Positions 35,001 through 46,176 of a DNA stretch of 64,000 nt are shown in pieces. The stretch covers positions 5,745,501 to 5,809,500 of the forward strand of contig CM070617.1 in the NCBI GenBank assembly GCA_036346255.1. The letters are read 5' to 3'. Origin of the DNA: Ampelocalamus luodianensis (Eukaryota; Streptophyta; Magnoliopsida; Poales; Poaceae). Under the pieces are notes generated by a model. The model searched no databases and had not been told where the DNA came from. It saw nothing but the letters and a program-made list of their open reading frames with translations. The translations under genes and the position numbers were made by a program. Each line of letters begins with the position of its first letter. Positions within the stretch are counted from its first letter, which is position 1.

Positions 35001-35079
35001 GAAATCCGACGGCTAAGAATAACTTGATGACATGGCCACCTGGCTGAGCTCAAAGTGCGTCCTCCTTTATATATAAAGA
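32033..35079 (-). mobile_element. Non-autonomous Helitron
   Basis: On the minus strand the element begins TCTTTATATATAAAGGAGG at 35079 (preceded by A). It ends with a hairpin CCCGCG-GCAACG-CGCGGG followed by TCTCCCGCTAG at 32033 (followed by T). TC at the 5' end, a 3' hairpin about 10 nt before CTAG, and insertion between A and T are the Helitron diagnostic features. There is no Rep/helicase gene, so it is non-autonomous (about 3.05 kb). Its 5' third (34400-35050) is GC-rich with Arg/Ala-rich open frames and may be captured exon material. Short minus-strand frames at 33415-34240 look exon-like but are unidentified. Confidence 0.85.
32148..32381. repeat. 115-bp tandem duplication within the Helitron
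   Basis: Two head-to-tail units start at GTACGCTAAAAATTAGATAG (32149 and 32264), with several substitutions and small indels between them. Confidence 0.85.
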
Positions 35080-35081
35080 TA

Positions 35082-35490
35082 CTCCATCCAGCAAGGCAGC
35101 AACAATTTAATCACATGTGCCCGCATATACATAATCCCTCTAATCGGAGCGAATTCGATCTATTTATTTACTCATTAATTTCCAAACTATCGGATGAGAG
35201 ATCACATCACGTACGCCAATGATCGATCGGTGCATGCATGAATGTGTCCCTCTCTCGGTCGTCGTCCGCGATATATTGGAAAGATTCACGTACGCAGCAC
35301 AATCGATCCGATGGGATGGGACATGCGAGCTAGGCCGGCGGAGAGACTGACGGCTCATGCATCCGGCCGCATTGCGCCCCTGTATGACGAGGACGACGGC
35401 GCACGCCGATCCTACCGCCACGACCTCTCGTGTTTTCCCGCGCCGCGCTACGGCAAGATCGATGCAACAACTGTACGACTACTAATGCGT
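35082..35490. other. Intergenic, no supported gene
   Basis: Mixed-composition sequence between the Helitron and the kinase 3' end. ORFs such as 35242-35592 have no domain. Confidence 0.4.
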
Positions 35491-35495
35491 ACGCC

Positions 35496-35698
35496 AAGGC
35501 TCGCTAGGATCAGCACCGATCGTTCGGAACAGAAGTGTGGGCGCGGTGTCGTCTTCTTTTCTCATGACAAAACGGAGGGACTACTTCAGTAAGCCAAAGG
35601 CAAGCTCGGATCAGCATCGATCGTTCGGAACAGTAGTGTGGGCGTGGTGTCGTCTTCTTTCTCATGACAAAACGGAGGGACTACTTCAGTAAGCCAAA
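35496..35698. repeat. About 100-bp tandem duplication
   Basis: Two adjacent units, each with GATCGTTCGGAACAG, GTGGTGTCGTCTTCTT-like and GGAGGGACTACTTCAGTAAG blocks, differing at a few positions. They lie 240-440 bp beyond the kinase stop codon. Confidence 0.88.
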
Positions 35699-35937
35699 CA
35701 AACTTATATTTCACTAGTCCGCTGCTCACCGCCGGCGAGGTTAGTTGGGTGGCCGTCCAAGCAATAGCAGCTGCTAATCGCTTCCTACAGTTGGCTAGCC
35801 GGACTGTGGCAAAACCGGTTTATTAATTAGCCACGAGATTTCTACAGACTGATGGATGATCCTTGTTTCCAAGAGCACACAGTACTTACTCTATGTACAC
35901 TAATCTGCCCTTCAAAACAACAAAGATGCATGTCAAC

Positions 35938-37889
35938 TCAAAAGTACTCGAAACGGTCGTCGGGCCGGTAGTTGTACGGCTCCTGCCTCTCCTTCTTGGT
36001 CATCATCAGCACCTTCTTCTTCTGCGGCGGCGGCGGCGGCGGCACTGGCGGCCGGACGGACCTGACGAGCGCCCAGTTCACGCCCTTGAAGAAGTCGTGC
36101 CGCTTGACCTCGGCCGACCCCATGCTGCTCCCCAGCCTCTTCTCGGGGTTCTTCGCCAGCAGCTGGCTCATGAGGTCCTGGGCCCGGAGCAGCTCCTCCC
36201 ACTCCCTGGCGCTCGACGTCGCGATCCGCGGGAAGCTCAGCGGCTGCTTGATGATGTTGATGAGCGTCCTCTCGTTGTTCTCCCCCTTGAACGGCGTCCG
36301 GCCGTACACCATCTCGTACATGAACACCCCCAGGGTCCACCAGTCCACCGCGCTGCCGTGGCCTTGCCCGGAGATCACCTCCGGCGCCAGGTACTCGTGC
36401 GTGCCGACGAAGGACTTGGACCGCGCCGCGACGGGCTCGACCACCAACTCAGGGTCAAGCTCTGGCTCCGACTCGTCGGCGTTGTTGGCCGCCGTGCCGG
36501 GCTTCGGGGGGCCCTCCTTTGCATGGCACTTGTGCATGCTATTGAAGAAGCATGACAGCACAGGCTGGATCGGCGGGACGCACGACGGAGCGTAGGACGG
36601 CTTGGAGCCGGTGTCCCCTCGGCCGGCGTTATTGTGGGGGAGGTTGCTGTGGCGGAGGAGCTTCGGGACGACGTCGCACTTGAGGGAGAGGTCAAAGTCG
36701 GAGAGCATGATGTGGCCGTCGCCGCGCACCAGGACGTTCTCCGGCTTGAGGTCCCTGTACACCACCCCCATCATGTGCAGGTACTCCAGCGCCAGCACCG
36801 TCTCCGCCACATAGAATCTGCCATTGTTAGTTTTCAACAACATCAGTTCAGTGTCAGATAAAGATAATCTACTGTATTTTCCCAGCAAAACCAACAGTTT
36901 GTAGCTAAGTTTAGTTCTCTTGTTAAGTGTTAACTTCTGTTCTTTTGTTCAAAGATAATCTCAGTTCTATTTAAGTTCCACTCAGCATTGCTATGGAAAA
37001 GAAGAATTTCTCTTGTGTACACAGTGTGTCGGCATGTCGCTATACATGCGGCTCAAATCATTAGCTTAACATGACGCCCAAGTGGTTCCAACAAATCAGT
37101 TTAGATTGACACAGCAAGACAAAAAAAGTGTTTACTGAAAGCACCAATGCACATGGAAAGACGATCACTGGACTGCACTAACTTAAAGTGCCATGCTTTT
37201 ACAAAAGGAGTGACACTGAAACAAAGCTTGACCCTGAAACAGAACACTTTTCTTCCCATGCTTCATTCAGATCATCAGATGCGATAAAGAAAAGGCTAAT
37301 GCTTACAGAATGAATGGACAGGGCAATACCTCGCGGAGGAGATGCTGAACCGCCTGCCCGGCTGCCGCTGCCGGGCCACATGCAAGTCCCCGCCGGGGCA
37401 GAACTCCATGACGAGGCAGGCGTAGTGCGACGCCTCGAAGTCCGCGTACAATGTCGGCAAGAACGGGTGGTCGAGCGTGCGGAGGATCTCCCTCTCCACC
37501 TCCGCGCGCCGCAGCTTCTTCCGGAAGGCCAGCGCGTCCTTGTCCACCACCTTCATAGCGTAGAGGCACCCCGTCGACCACGGCTCACGCAGCTGGCACA
37601 GGTAGACGTTCCCAAGGTCGCCGCTGCCCAGGCGCCGCACGAGGCGGAAGTGGTCCAGCCCGACGCGGCCAGCGGCGGCACGGACGCGCCTGATGGCCCC
37701 CCACTCTGCCTGGTTGGCCTTGTGGGGCTTGTGGCGGCATGACGAAGCCGGCGTGTCGCCGCCGCCAAAGGAGCGCACCGAGACCGAGCTGGAGCTGCCA
37801 ATGTCACTGATCCAGCTCCGGCGGGAGTCCGGCGCCGTGAGCGAAGACCGGCTACTGTCGTAGTCGGATTCCTCTCTGTTGGGAGCCAT
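35938..37889 (-). CDS. AGC VIII protein kinase (D6PK/PINOID group)
   Basis: Two exons (37889-37330 and 36817-35938) encode 479 residues; the GT-AG intron splits the Arg187 codon. Visible parts, in order: a Ser-rich N-terminus; the KPHKANQAEW motif (54-63) shared with D6PK-type kinases; the glycine loop LGSGDLGNV (87-95); catalytic Lys113; YRDLKPEN with Asp209; and the plant AGC VIII signature DFD (227-229) in place of DFG. An insertion of about 80 residues before the activation loop follows, then KSFVGTHEY with the likely PDK1 site Ser322, and a C-terminal hydrophobic motif FEYF. These plant-specific Ser/Thr kinases phosphorylate PIN auxin exporters at the plasma membrane and direct auxin flow; that role is inferred from the family. 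The intron position, in the helix before the catalytic loop, matches the family. KPHKAN favours the AGC1/D6PK branch and the FEYF end also fits PINOID, so I give no symbol. Confidence 0.92.
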
Positions 37890-37957
37890 GGAAGCTCAAG
37901 ACAAAAGGCAATGCAATGCAAAGACCAGGCTCTTTTCTTTCCCTACCAGCTCCCTAT

Positions 37958-37964
37958 GTTATAT
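37958..37964 (-). promoter_or_regulatory. TATA box of the AGC kinase gene
   Basis: The minus strand reads CTTATATAACA about 70 bp upstream of the ATG, placing the start site near 37930. A solo LTR begins only 430 bp further upstream, at 38395. Confidence 0.6.
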
Positions 37965-39213
37965 AAGCAGCTGTGGTTACCTTGAGCCAATGTATGGATG
38001 GCAAGTTTAAAAGACCCAAAGTCACACAAGCCAACTTTATACTGTAGAGTATCTACTTGTCAAGCATATAACTATTCTGCAGGATCTAGTAGAGTCGATG
38101 CCACCTTTTTCTCTCCACTTGGATGGATGATTAACAATCATTACATCATTGGACCCAAGGCTAGTTGGAAACTACCTGGCTCGGTGTGCTCAAGCAGCTG
38201 CACCAAAGCAAAGCAAAGCCAAGCCAAGCAGTAAGTATACATGGATAAAAGTGTAGTATAACAGAAACAGTAGTATAATAGAAACAAGAGGAGAATTGGA
38301 ATCATACAATGAACAATAATGAAGGTAAACATGGCTACATTTGGTTTATGCCTGGACGGAGTCACATGACATGAAGAACCAAGGGCAAATAGGCTGTCGG
38401 ACCCGGATTTGTATTTAGAGCCTACATGTATATCGAGCTAGTCCTATGATCGTTAGGTAGTTCACACAATATAATATCAATGAATATCACATACATACAT
38501 GCACTTAAGTAAATGAGTACTTGATATTACATAAACAGTCGCAAATAAGTATTAAGGCCAAATTCTTATGTAACGGGCCGAAAGGCCGTCAAGTTCAATG
38601 AGTAAACAATAGGAGAAGATAAATAAACCAAAATGGCATCCATGATTTTCCACAGCAATTGGCTGGTGCTACGATCTAGTTATCGTCATCATCTTCATTT
38701 TTCCAAAGTCGGATGCATATAATTATCTATACACCGGGTCTTCAGTCTCACAGTATGAATCCACATATTTTAAGCAACAATGAATATGATTGTACTCAGC
38801 AAACCCTCACACCAAACGCAATTATACATATACTTGGCTTGCCAAAGGAAGGGCTATATGGTTATTTTAGCAGAAAGCAGGTTTTACTCAAATACCGTAA
38901 TTATTTTCTAAGCCTATGACCTAGCCTTTTAACTTAAAACCAAAATGTTATTGTATAAGCAAGTTTTATCATGTAATAAGGTTCCATCCACCTATTACTC
39001 ACAAGGTTCTATCCACCTATCTCCAGATATCATGTTCCATCCACCTGATTCTAGACATCAGGTTCTAACCACTAGACATCAGGTTTCATCCACCTACAGT
39101 ATCTCGTTGCTACAACCATTTTTCAGCTAACTTGTCCCCATCCCAAATTTATCAAAACTAACTAGTGTAGCTTTCTGTACCACACCAATGACTAGAGACA
39201 CGACTATTCGAAT

Positions 39214-39216
<3 letters not shown>

Positions 39217-39261
<45 letters not shown>
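39217..39261. repeat. (TA)n-(CA)n microsatellite
   Basis: About 16 TA units run into about 6 AC units inside the solo LTR. Confidence 0.95.
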
Positions 39262-39539
39262 GCAGAGGTTGTGCAGCTTTACCCACAAGATAAGCTCAAC
39301 TATTGATGTTCGGTTGACACACTTCTGTAGGTGTGCGACTAAAAAGATCATAATAAGACCCTTACAATAACTTGCCATCATACTACATCATCCAATGGGT
39401 TCGATCTTCGGGCATTTGAACACATTAACTTCGAGGAATATCAACGTTGGGGGACTAGACACATCCCGACTTGGTACCACCACAACCATCAATAGGTGCA
39501 TATCCATAGATACGCTCTCCTACAGGCTACAGCCTAGGT

Positions 39540-40418
39540 CCAACAACCCGACCCAAACTGCTCACAATATGGCAATAGCACCACGATTCGGTAAATGTCG
39601 TAGGGGCGCCCATCGGACCCTCCGACTTAGCGAGGACCACAAGAAGCCCCCCCCCCAAGGGCCACGGGCTGGAGGTGCGACGAAGGCCCCCCCAAGGGTA
39701 CCTAGTACACCTTTGGGAGGGCGCGCGAAGGCCACAAAGAGGCCCCCGAGGGCCGAGAGTCAGAGGAGCGCGCGAGGGGCCCCCGAGGGCCAAGAGTCAG
39801 AGGAGCGGCGAGGAGCCCCCAAGGTACCAAGTATACCTTCGGGAGGCCCCCGAAGGGCGCGTGAAGGCCACCGGGAGGCCCTGATGGCCATAGGCAGAAG
39901 GCACACTTCGCCACCACTCCCCCGAAAGGTACTGCGTGTACCTTCAGAAGAGCTAGAGGGCGCGGGGAGACTTCCAAGCGCCACACCCAAGAGCAAGGAG
40001 GACCCTAGGACCCAGCCCAAGGCCACCTCGGAGGCACCGAAGGGTGTTCAGGGTCCCTCGGCCCGGGAGCACCCCGCACAATGCAAAGGGAGGGGGATAC
40101 TAGTGCACCGCACGCACCGACCGGATGTACAATGATCAAGAAGGTCCACCATAGACTGAAGGCTATGCGTAGGGGAAGGAAAACCCCCTGCAGCCCCTAT
40201 AGGCATAAGGTCGTTTTAGGGTGTAGATCTATAATATAATGTACCCCGGTTGGAAGGCTATAAATAGCCGTCTCTCCCATGTAATCATGGAGGACTTTTT
40301 TCAAGGCAATTAATACACACTAACTTCTCTTGGCACCGGTCCCCTATCTCGAGGATCCCCTGGTCCCCCCTGTTGACTGGGGTCCCCTTTTCTTTACTGT
40401 TTGGTCCTGTTGCTACGA
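39540..40418 (+). mobile_element. 5' LTR of the nested gypsy element
   Basis: Contains a GC-rich, internally repetitive U3 (39650-40050; repeated GGGAGG, CCCCCGA and AAGGTAC motifs), a TATA box CTATAAATAG at about 40258, and the shared downstream blocks. It is far longer than the 3' LTR because of the U3 repeat array. Confidence 0.7.
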
Positions 40419-40420
40419 AA

Positions 40421-40441
40421 GTTGGCGCTGCCCGTGGGGAT
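40421..40441 (+). promoter_or_regulatory. Primer-binding site of the nested gypsy element
   Basis: TTGGCGCTGCCCGTGGGGAT lies right after the LTR, matching the TGGCGCC..GTGGGGATC sequence usual after grass gypsy LTRs and found also at 30177. Confidence 0.8.
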
Positions 40442-40488
40442 CGGCAAGAAGCCAAGAAAGGCACGAAGTATAGTCCCGGAGCGCCGGT

Positions 40489-41453
40489 ATGGCCCCTCAG
40501 AGGAAGAGCACACCTAAGGTATCCGCGACCGAGGAGGCAGCGGCATTCGCTACCCCCAGCACCCTAAGGGCTAAGCGCAGTAGGACCTCCGCAGCAGCAG
40601 TAGCCATTGCCGAAGTTGCAGAGGAGGGGGCGAATAACTCCACGCACGGAGACATTGTTGGGAGCGACACCCGGCCCACCGAGGCGCCCCTTCCCGAATA
40701 TCACCACATGGGCCCAACTCCGCCCGTGGCCACGAGTGTGACCCGAGAAGCATACGAGACCCTTCAAAAGGACTTGGTGGACCTCCACCAAGAAATGCTA
40801 AGCCTCCTATAGCCGGTAGCAGTGGCCCCCAAGGCCTTGCCCCAGCTTGCGATTATCACACAAGGACAAGCCACCGGAGGCGGGACCCCCTCGGCGGCGT
40901 CACCGAGACCACTATTCTGGGAGGGCCGAATTCCTCGTTAAGTGCAGGACTGGAGGTGGCTCGTTGGCCGGCGGGCTTCAAAATGTCAGACATCAAGATG
41001 TACGAGCAAAACATGGTCCCCTCGGAATTCCTTCGGGTATACGAGACCGCCATCGAAGCGGCTGCGGAACATGACACCACGAAGGCAAAAACCATCACCT
41101 TCGCACTCGGAGGGGTGGCGCTGACATGGTTCTTCACCCCCCCCCGTTCCATATAAGCGTGGGAGTAGCTCCGGGACCTCGTGCGCAACAACTTCCAAGG
41201 AAACTATGTCGAACCCAAGGACACGGGTCACTTGTTCACAATAAAACAAGCCCCAGGCGAGTCCTTGCACATCATTTTTAAAAAGTTCGTGGATGTCAAG
41301 TGTCAGGTAAAAGGGGACAATGAAACCACCGTTATAAACGTGTCCACATGCGAACTTCAAAAGGCCCCCCTGTCTGAGAGATTGGTCCGCAAACCTGTCC
41401 GCACGGTGGTAGAGCTCTTCGACAAGATGGAAGAATACGTCCGGGCAAAATAA
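40489..41453 (+). pseudogene. Gag remnant of the nested gypsy element
   Basis: An N-terminal frame (40489-40812) starts MAPQRKSTPK. A later frame has FLRVYETAIEAAAEHDTTKA, AKTITFALGGVALTWF and NNFQGNY..LFTIKQ..GESL, the retrotransposon gag fold. Stops at 41157 and 40810 and frame changes break it. Confidence 0.78.
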
Positions 41454-42049
41454 GACAGCACCCGAAGGCCCGAAGTCCAAGTGACGACCACCCTAGCACC
41501 GCCACCAAGCGGTACGCCCGGGAAGGAGGACTCTGTAGCCAACGCCACAGAGGCAGCTACCAAACCTCAGGCCAACAACTGTCGCCAGAAGGGGCGGGGT
41601 GTGTACCACGTGGATGGCGGACAACCCCCTGAAGGGGGGAGATGAGGAGGCCACGGCGAGGCCAAGTCCGCGAACGCAATGGGGGCCGCCAATCAAACAC
41701 CAGGACCGGCGCCGGAGGCCCCCACTATTTTGCGACCTCCACGATGAGGGATCACACGTAACCAAAGACTATCGCACCATCGCAGCCATGCAGGACTACA
41801 TGAACCTCAGCCAGTAGCCAGCTGAACACGAAGACGGGTGGGGGCTGGGCAACCAACTGCCCACCTCACCACAAAGTCCCTGCATAGAGGGGGCCGCGCA
41901 GAGCATCCCAAAGGATCATAAACATGATCACCGAAGGATCTTCAATTGGCATGATGTCAAAGAGACAGCGGCACGCGCACGCCTGACAAATACACCACGT
42001 CACGACGTACCCTGCCACAAGCCTACCTTGCTACGTTGAGATATCGATC

Positions 42050-42830
42050 ACCTTCGAACCCGAAGATGCCAGAGGCATGTACTTCCCCCATCAGGACCCC
42101 TTGTCATCTCTACCAGCATCGCAGATTTCGAGGTTAGACGTGTCCACGTGGACGAGGGAAGCTTCGCAAAACTACTCTTTGCGGATGCCTTCGACAAAAT
42201 GATGATCCCCCAGGGATTGCTTATCGCCCACAAGCATACCCCTGGTAGGCTTCGAGGGAAGACTGGTGATGGCTTTCGGCCAATTTGGCTTAGCCGTCAC
42301 ATTCAGCGACAACTTCACATCGCAGACTGAGGTCATCACTTTCGACGTCATCCAAATGCCTTACTAGTACAACGCCGTCCTCGGTCGTGCCACACTAAAT
42401 GCCTTCGGCGCAGTCGCGCACCACAACTACCTGTGCATGAGAATCACCACACCCGAGGGCATAATTACGGTGCGCAGGGGCTAGGACCTGGCAAGGCAAA
42501 TGGAATTTGAGGCAATTGCACAAACCCTCCACGTCCATGCAGTCGAATCAGATACAAGCACCCACGAGGACACTCCTTCAGCAAAATGGGCGCCGAAGGC
42601 CAAACCGAAGGGGCAGCTCCGAAGGGCCCCCCTAAGAGCCCCAGAGAAGACGGTAGCCCACGGAGCACACCTCTGGACGGAGGGACACGAAGCCATCCTT
42701 GAGGTACTCCACAACAACGCGCACATCTTCGCATGGGGCCCTGGAGACATTCCCGGGGTAGCTCGGGAAACCATCGAACACTGCCTAGCCATCAAAAGCG
42801 AGACACCTGCGAAGAAACAAAAACTCCACT
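42050..42830 (+). pseudogene. Protease and RT N-terminal remnant
   Basis: Fragments read ITFEPEDARGMYFPHQDPLV, VHVDEGSFAKLLFADAFDKM (a protease-like segment with DEGS where DGGS is usual), AVLGRATLNAFGAVAHHNYL and HNNAHIFAWGPGDIPGV. They run in the order protease then RT N-terminus, with stops at 42369 and 42482. Confidence 0.75.
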
Positions 42831-43399
42831 GCATGACACCATTGCTTGTCTCCATCTCTCCCACCCCGCCGTTCTTCCTCGTCTCTGGCAACTACTGCCG
42901 CCTAACCTCTCTTCTTGTTGCTCCCGCCACCTTCTGACGCTCCCCACCAAACACCTTTTTACGAGGTACTACACGTGCCTTTGGCCGCGCCCGAAGCACA
43001 AGGGGCTGGGCACGGCTCGCACTACATCCTCCTCATCAACGAAGCCGACTGGCGGGACGCCATCGCTAGCTACCTCAAGGAGACGAACCTGAAGACCCCG
43101 ACAAAGCAAAGCTTCTCCATCACCGCACCCGAAATTACTGTATCATAGACGGCTTGCTATACAAGTGGGGCGTTTGCGCCCCCTGTTACAGTGTGTATCA
43201 CAGAAAGAGGGCCAAACCCTGCTTAGGGAAATTCACCAAGGAACCTGTGGCGTGCACCAAGCACCCCGAGGCCTCATTGCAAGGGCCTTTCACCAAGGCC
43301 TATACTGGGCAACAGCGCTTTGCTATGGGCAGGACCTTGTCTAGCGCTGCCAAGGATGCCAGTGGACCGGATGCAACCTGAAGGAACCGTCGGCTCCGC

Positions 43400-44341
43400 T
43401 ACAACTGCTGCCTCCGGTCTGGGCCTTCGCGAGGTGGGGGCTTGACATCATCGGCCCATTCTGGCAGCCAAAGGCAACCTTCATTTCGCGTTCGTTGCCA
43501 TCGAGTACTTCTTGAGATGGGTCGAGGTGGAACCGTAGCAAAAATCACCACCACAGTAGCCCAACGATTCGTATGGAGGAACATCATTTGCAGATACAGA
43601 GTACAGCGTGACATCGTCACCGACAATGACACCTAGTTCGACTCTGCATGCTTCAAAGCATTATGCGACGACTTGGGAGTAAGTATATGCTTCGCATCAG
43701 TAGGGCACCTAGAGTCCAATGGGGCAGTAGAACGAGCGAACGGAAGCATATTAGTAGGCCCAACCAAGCGCCTCGTTGGCATGCTAAAGGGCCTTTGGCT
43801 CGAGGAGCTCCTAAAGGCCCTATGGGCACTCTGCACCTCACCCACGCGAGCCACAGGATTCTCGTCGTTCAAGCTCCTCTTCGGCGACGAGGCCATGACC
43901 CTAGCCGAGCTCGCCACGAAGTCCCTCCGCACCATGGCGCAACACGAACCTGCAGAGCGTGAGGTGTCCCTTGACCTCCTCAAAGAAAACTACGTACATG
44001 CCATCACCACCATGGCAGGATACACACAGGACGTCACAACAGCATACAACAAGAAGATCAAGGTCCGCCCCTTCGCGCTAGGAGATATGGTACTCAAGCG
44101 CGTCGCCAACCCCGCGATCGTGGGCAAGCTGGAGTCCAGATGGAAAGGGTCATACATCATCACCCGCACAACAAGAGCGGGCTCCTACTATATCGCAACA
44201 CCGGAGAGCCAACCACTAGACCACACATGGAACGTGAAGAGTCTTCACAAGTTCTTACCACTAGGGGCGCTTCATTGTAAAAACCCGACTGTGCCCGGAG
44301 CTTCGCCTCCCCACCACAAGAGTGGCAGCGGCATGTACTAA
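43400..44341 (+). pseudogene. Integrase remnant
   Basis: Readable blocks are VAKITTTVAQRFVWRNII, DIVTDNDT followed by a stop, then an open frame 43673-44341. That frame has the GHLESNGAVERANGSI motif and a C-terminal region ending DHTWNVKSLHKFL. This is the Ty3/gypsy integrase catalytic core with its Asp and Glu positions still visible, broken by a stop at about 43635. Confidence 0.82.
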
Positions 44342-44428
44342 AACCTGTGTATAATTCCGGACGCTTCACCCCCCGTGAATAAAGTACACCCCACCCGCGA
44401 AGGTAAACAACATGCGAACCAAAGCAGA

Positions 44429-44815
44429 CACTGCGCATGGCTCAACAGCCCCGACGCACACCCATGCCCCCCCGCAGGCACGCGTGTATGAACAAGACAC
44501 TACACATGGCTCAACAACCACGATGCACACCGATGCCTCCCACAGGCACACATGTATAAACAACACACCGTGCATGGCTCAACAGCCCTAGTGCACACCG
44601 ATGCCCCCGTAGGCACACGTGTATAAAACAAGACACCACACATGGCTCAACAGCCCCAGTGCACACCGATGCCCTCCGCAGGCACACGTGTATAAACAAG
44701 ACACTGCCCATGGCTCAATAGCCTCGGTGCACACCGATGCTCTCTACATGCACGCGCGTATAAATCAGACACTGCGCATGCCCTCCGCAAGCATGCGTGT
44801 ATAAACCAGACACCG
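44429..44815 (+). repeat. 68-bp tandem repeat, about 5.5 units
   Basis: Units run CATGGCTCAACAGCC - TGCACACCGATGC - GGCACACGTGTATAAACA. They lie between integrase and the 3' LTR. Most units carry GTATAAA. The last unit is internally deleted. Confidence 0.9.
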
Positions 44816-44989
44816 TGCATTATGGCGCACGCCAACCAACGACGTCCTGCATAGTTCGAAGGAGTGCCATTACCGCCATCACAGCAACAGGGGCAGCTCG
44901 CACACCGCTCGAGGGCCTCGCACAAAGCAAGCTTTGCCAAGCTGAGGGGACGGTGTGCCTGGACCCTTGGGGAAAAAGGTGCAGTTTCA

Positions 44990-45265
44990 GCCATGACGAA
45001 GTAGAATCTCGACCGCGAGGGGCTTGTCGTAGGGGTGACCCACCGGCCCCTCTGACCCGGTGAAGACCGCAAGAAAGCCCCCTGAGGGCCACAAGCCGGA
45101 AGGCTATAAATAGACGCCTCTCCCATGTAATCAAGGGCTTTTTTCAAGACAATTAATACACACTAACTTCTCTTAGCACCGGCCCCCTCTCTCGAGGATC
45201 CCTTGGTCCCCTGTGGTGACCGAGGCCTCCTTTTCTTTACTATCTAGTCCTGTGGCTACAACATT
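44990..45265 (+). mobile_element. Short 3' LTR of the nested gypsy element
   Basis: Shares GTCGTAGGGG, AGGCTATAAATAG, ATTAATACACACTAACTTCT and CTCGAGGATCCC with the 5' LTR but lacks most of its GC-rich U3 repeat. Ends CTGTGGCTACAACA. Confidence 0.75.
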
Positions 45266-45403
45266 AAATTATTCAGTCAGGTCTATCTCATACTAAACAT
45301 GCGGTTGCATGATTATTAGTTCAAAAATTGCGGCACATTACTAAACACAATGCTTCTCCCGTGTGGCCTAACAGATGGAGCTAGGGCCCACTCGTTAGCG
45401 CGC

Positions 45404-45404
<1 letters not shown>

Positions 45405-45457
<53 letters not shown>
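45405..45457. repeat. (GA)n microsatellite
   Basis: About 26 uninterrupted GA units in the right part of the solo LTR. Confidence 0.97.
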
Positions 45458-45459
<2 letters not shown>

Positions 45460-45853
45460 ACGGGTGTCAAGCTGGCGCTGCTGCGTTACGGCTGGGCCTC
45501 GGCTTGCACGGGCCGCGAGGGAAGGCAAGAGAGGGGAAGCGAGGGCGACGACATGGGTCGAGTGGCTGGGCCACGAGAAGTTGAGGGAAAGGCTGGGCCA
45601 ACACGGCCGTTTTGGCCCGAGGGAGAGGGGGAAGGAAAATGGTTTGAAATTTTAGGATTTGATTTGAATTTAAATTCAAATGCTGAGGTGGTTTTGCTCA
45701 CAGTTAAACTTGTATATTTTTGCAAATCCAAAATTTTGAAACAAGGAAATTGTTTTAACTTTCTAAATTGCAAGGTAAAGCTTTTTAAATTTTTAAAAAG
45801 CAACAAAAGTTTTTGAAATTCATGCCAAATTTTAAATGGGCTGTTACATAGGC

Positions 45854-46176
45854 TGATTTGGTATTAAAGAAGAGTTGATGACTGTTAAAGCTTGCAGCTG
45901 AAAGTTACGAGCACCGCATGCATCGCCCGTGCAGCAATAACACACCACCTCGCTAACCTGATCACAACGGCTGAAATTAAAGGAGATGCTTACCCTTTTC
46001 TTACTCTAGTCTTTTCCCCTCATTTTTCTTCTCTCTCTTTTGGTACATAACTGTAAGGGTTCATGTGAGCCCATTTAGTGGCCACGTCACTCACATAAGC
46101 TGTCCATCTTTTTCTCCCATGCCTGGTTGCCGAGGCTGTTCATTCCTGTGTCTGAAGCAGCAAGGCTAGAATAGCA
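45854..46176. other. Intergenic, no supported gene
   Basis: Pyrimidine-rich sequence beyond the solo LTR. Nothing recognisable. Confidence 0.4.

Larger units (their letters stand above)
39540..45265 (+). mobile_element. Degenerate Ty3/gypsy element nested in the solo LTR
   Basis: Both LTRs share CTATAAATAG, CTCTCCCATGTAATCA, AATTAATACACACTAACTTC and TCTCGAGGATCCC blocks. A PBS follows the left LTR. Gag (40489-41453), protease-to-RT remnants (42060-42830) and integrase (43400-44341) are in order on the plus strand. RT/RNase H is largely deleted near 42.9 kb. The right edge (CTACAACA at 45258-45265) is clear because the host LTR resumes there. The left edge is uncertain by some tens of bases. 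Confidence 0.8.
38395..45848 (-). mobile_element. Solo LTR, target duplication TAGGC, split by a gypsy element
   Basis: The plus strand begins TGTCGGACCCGGATTTG and ends ATGGGCTGTTACA, flanked by TAGGC at 38390-38394 and 45849-45853. Without the nested gypsy element it is about 1.7 kb. It shares short blocks with the LTR-A to D family, such as GACTATTCGAATAG, GCAGAGGTTGT and ATTATTCAGTCAGGTCT. It is therefore a distant relative that may be a separate subfamily. The LTR reads on the minus strand. Confidence 0.85.

Noticed and set aside
35863..36555. 230-residue plus-strand frame
   Set aside because: It is the antisense shadow of AGC kinase exon 2, caused by high GC content.
39395..40135. 246-residue plus-strand frame over the gypsy 5' LTR
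   Set aside because: It spans the LTR edge and its GC-rich repeat array, and has no domain.
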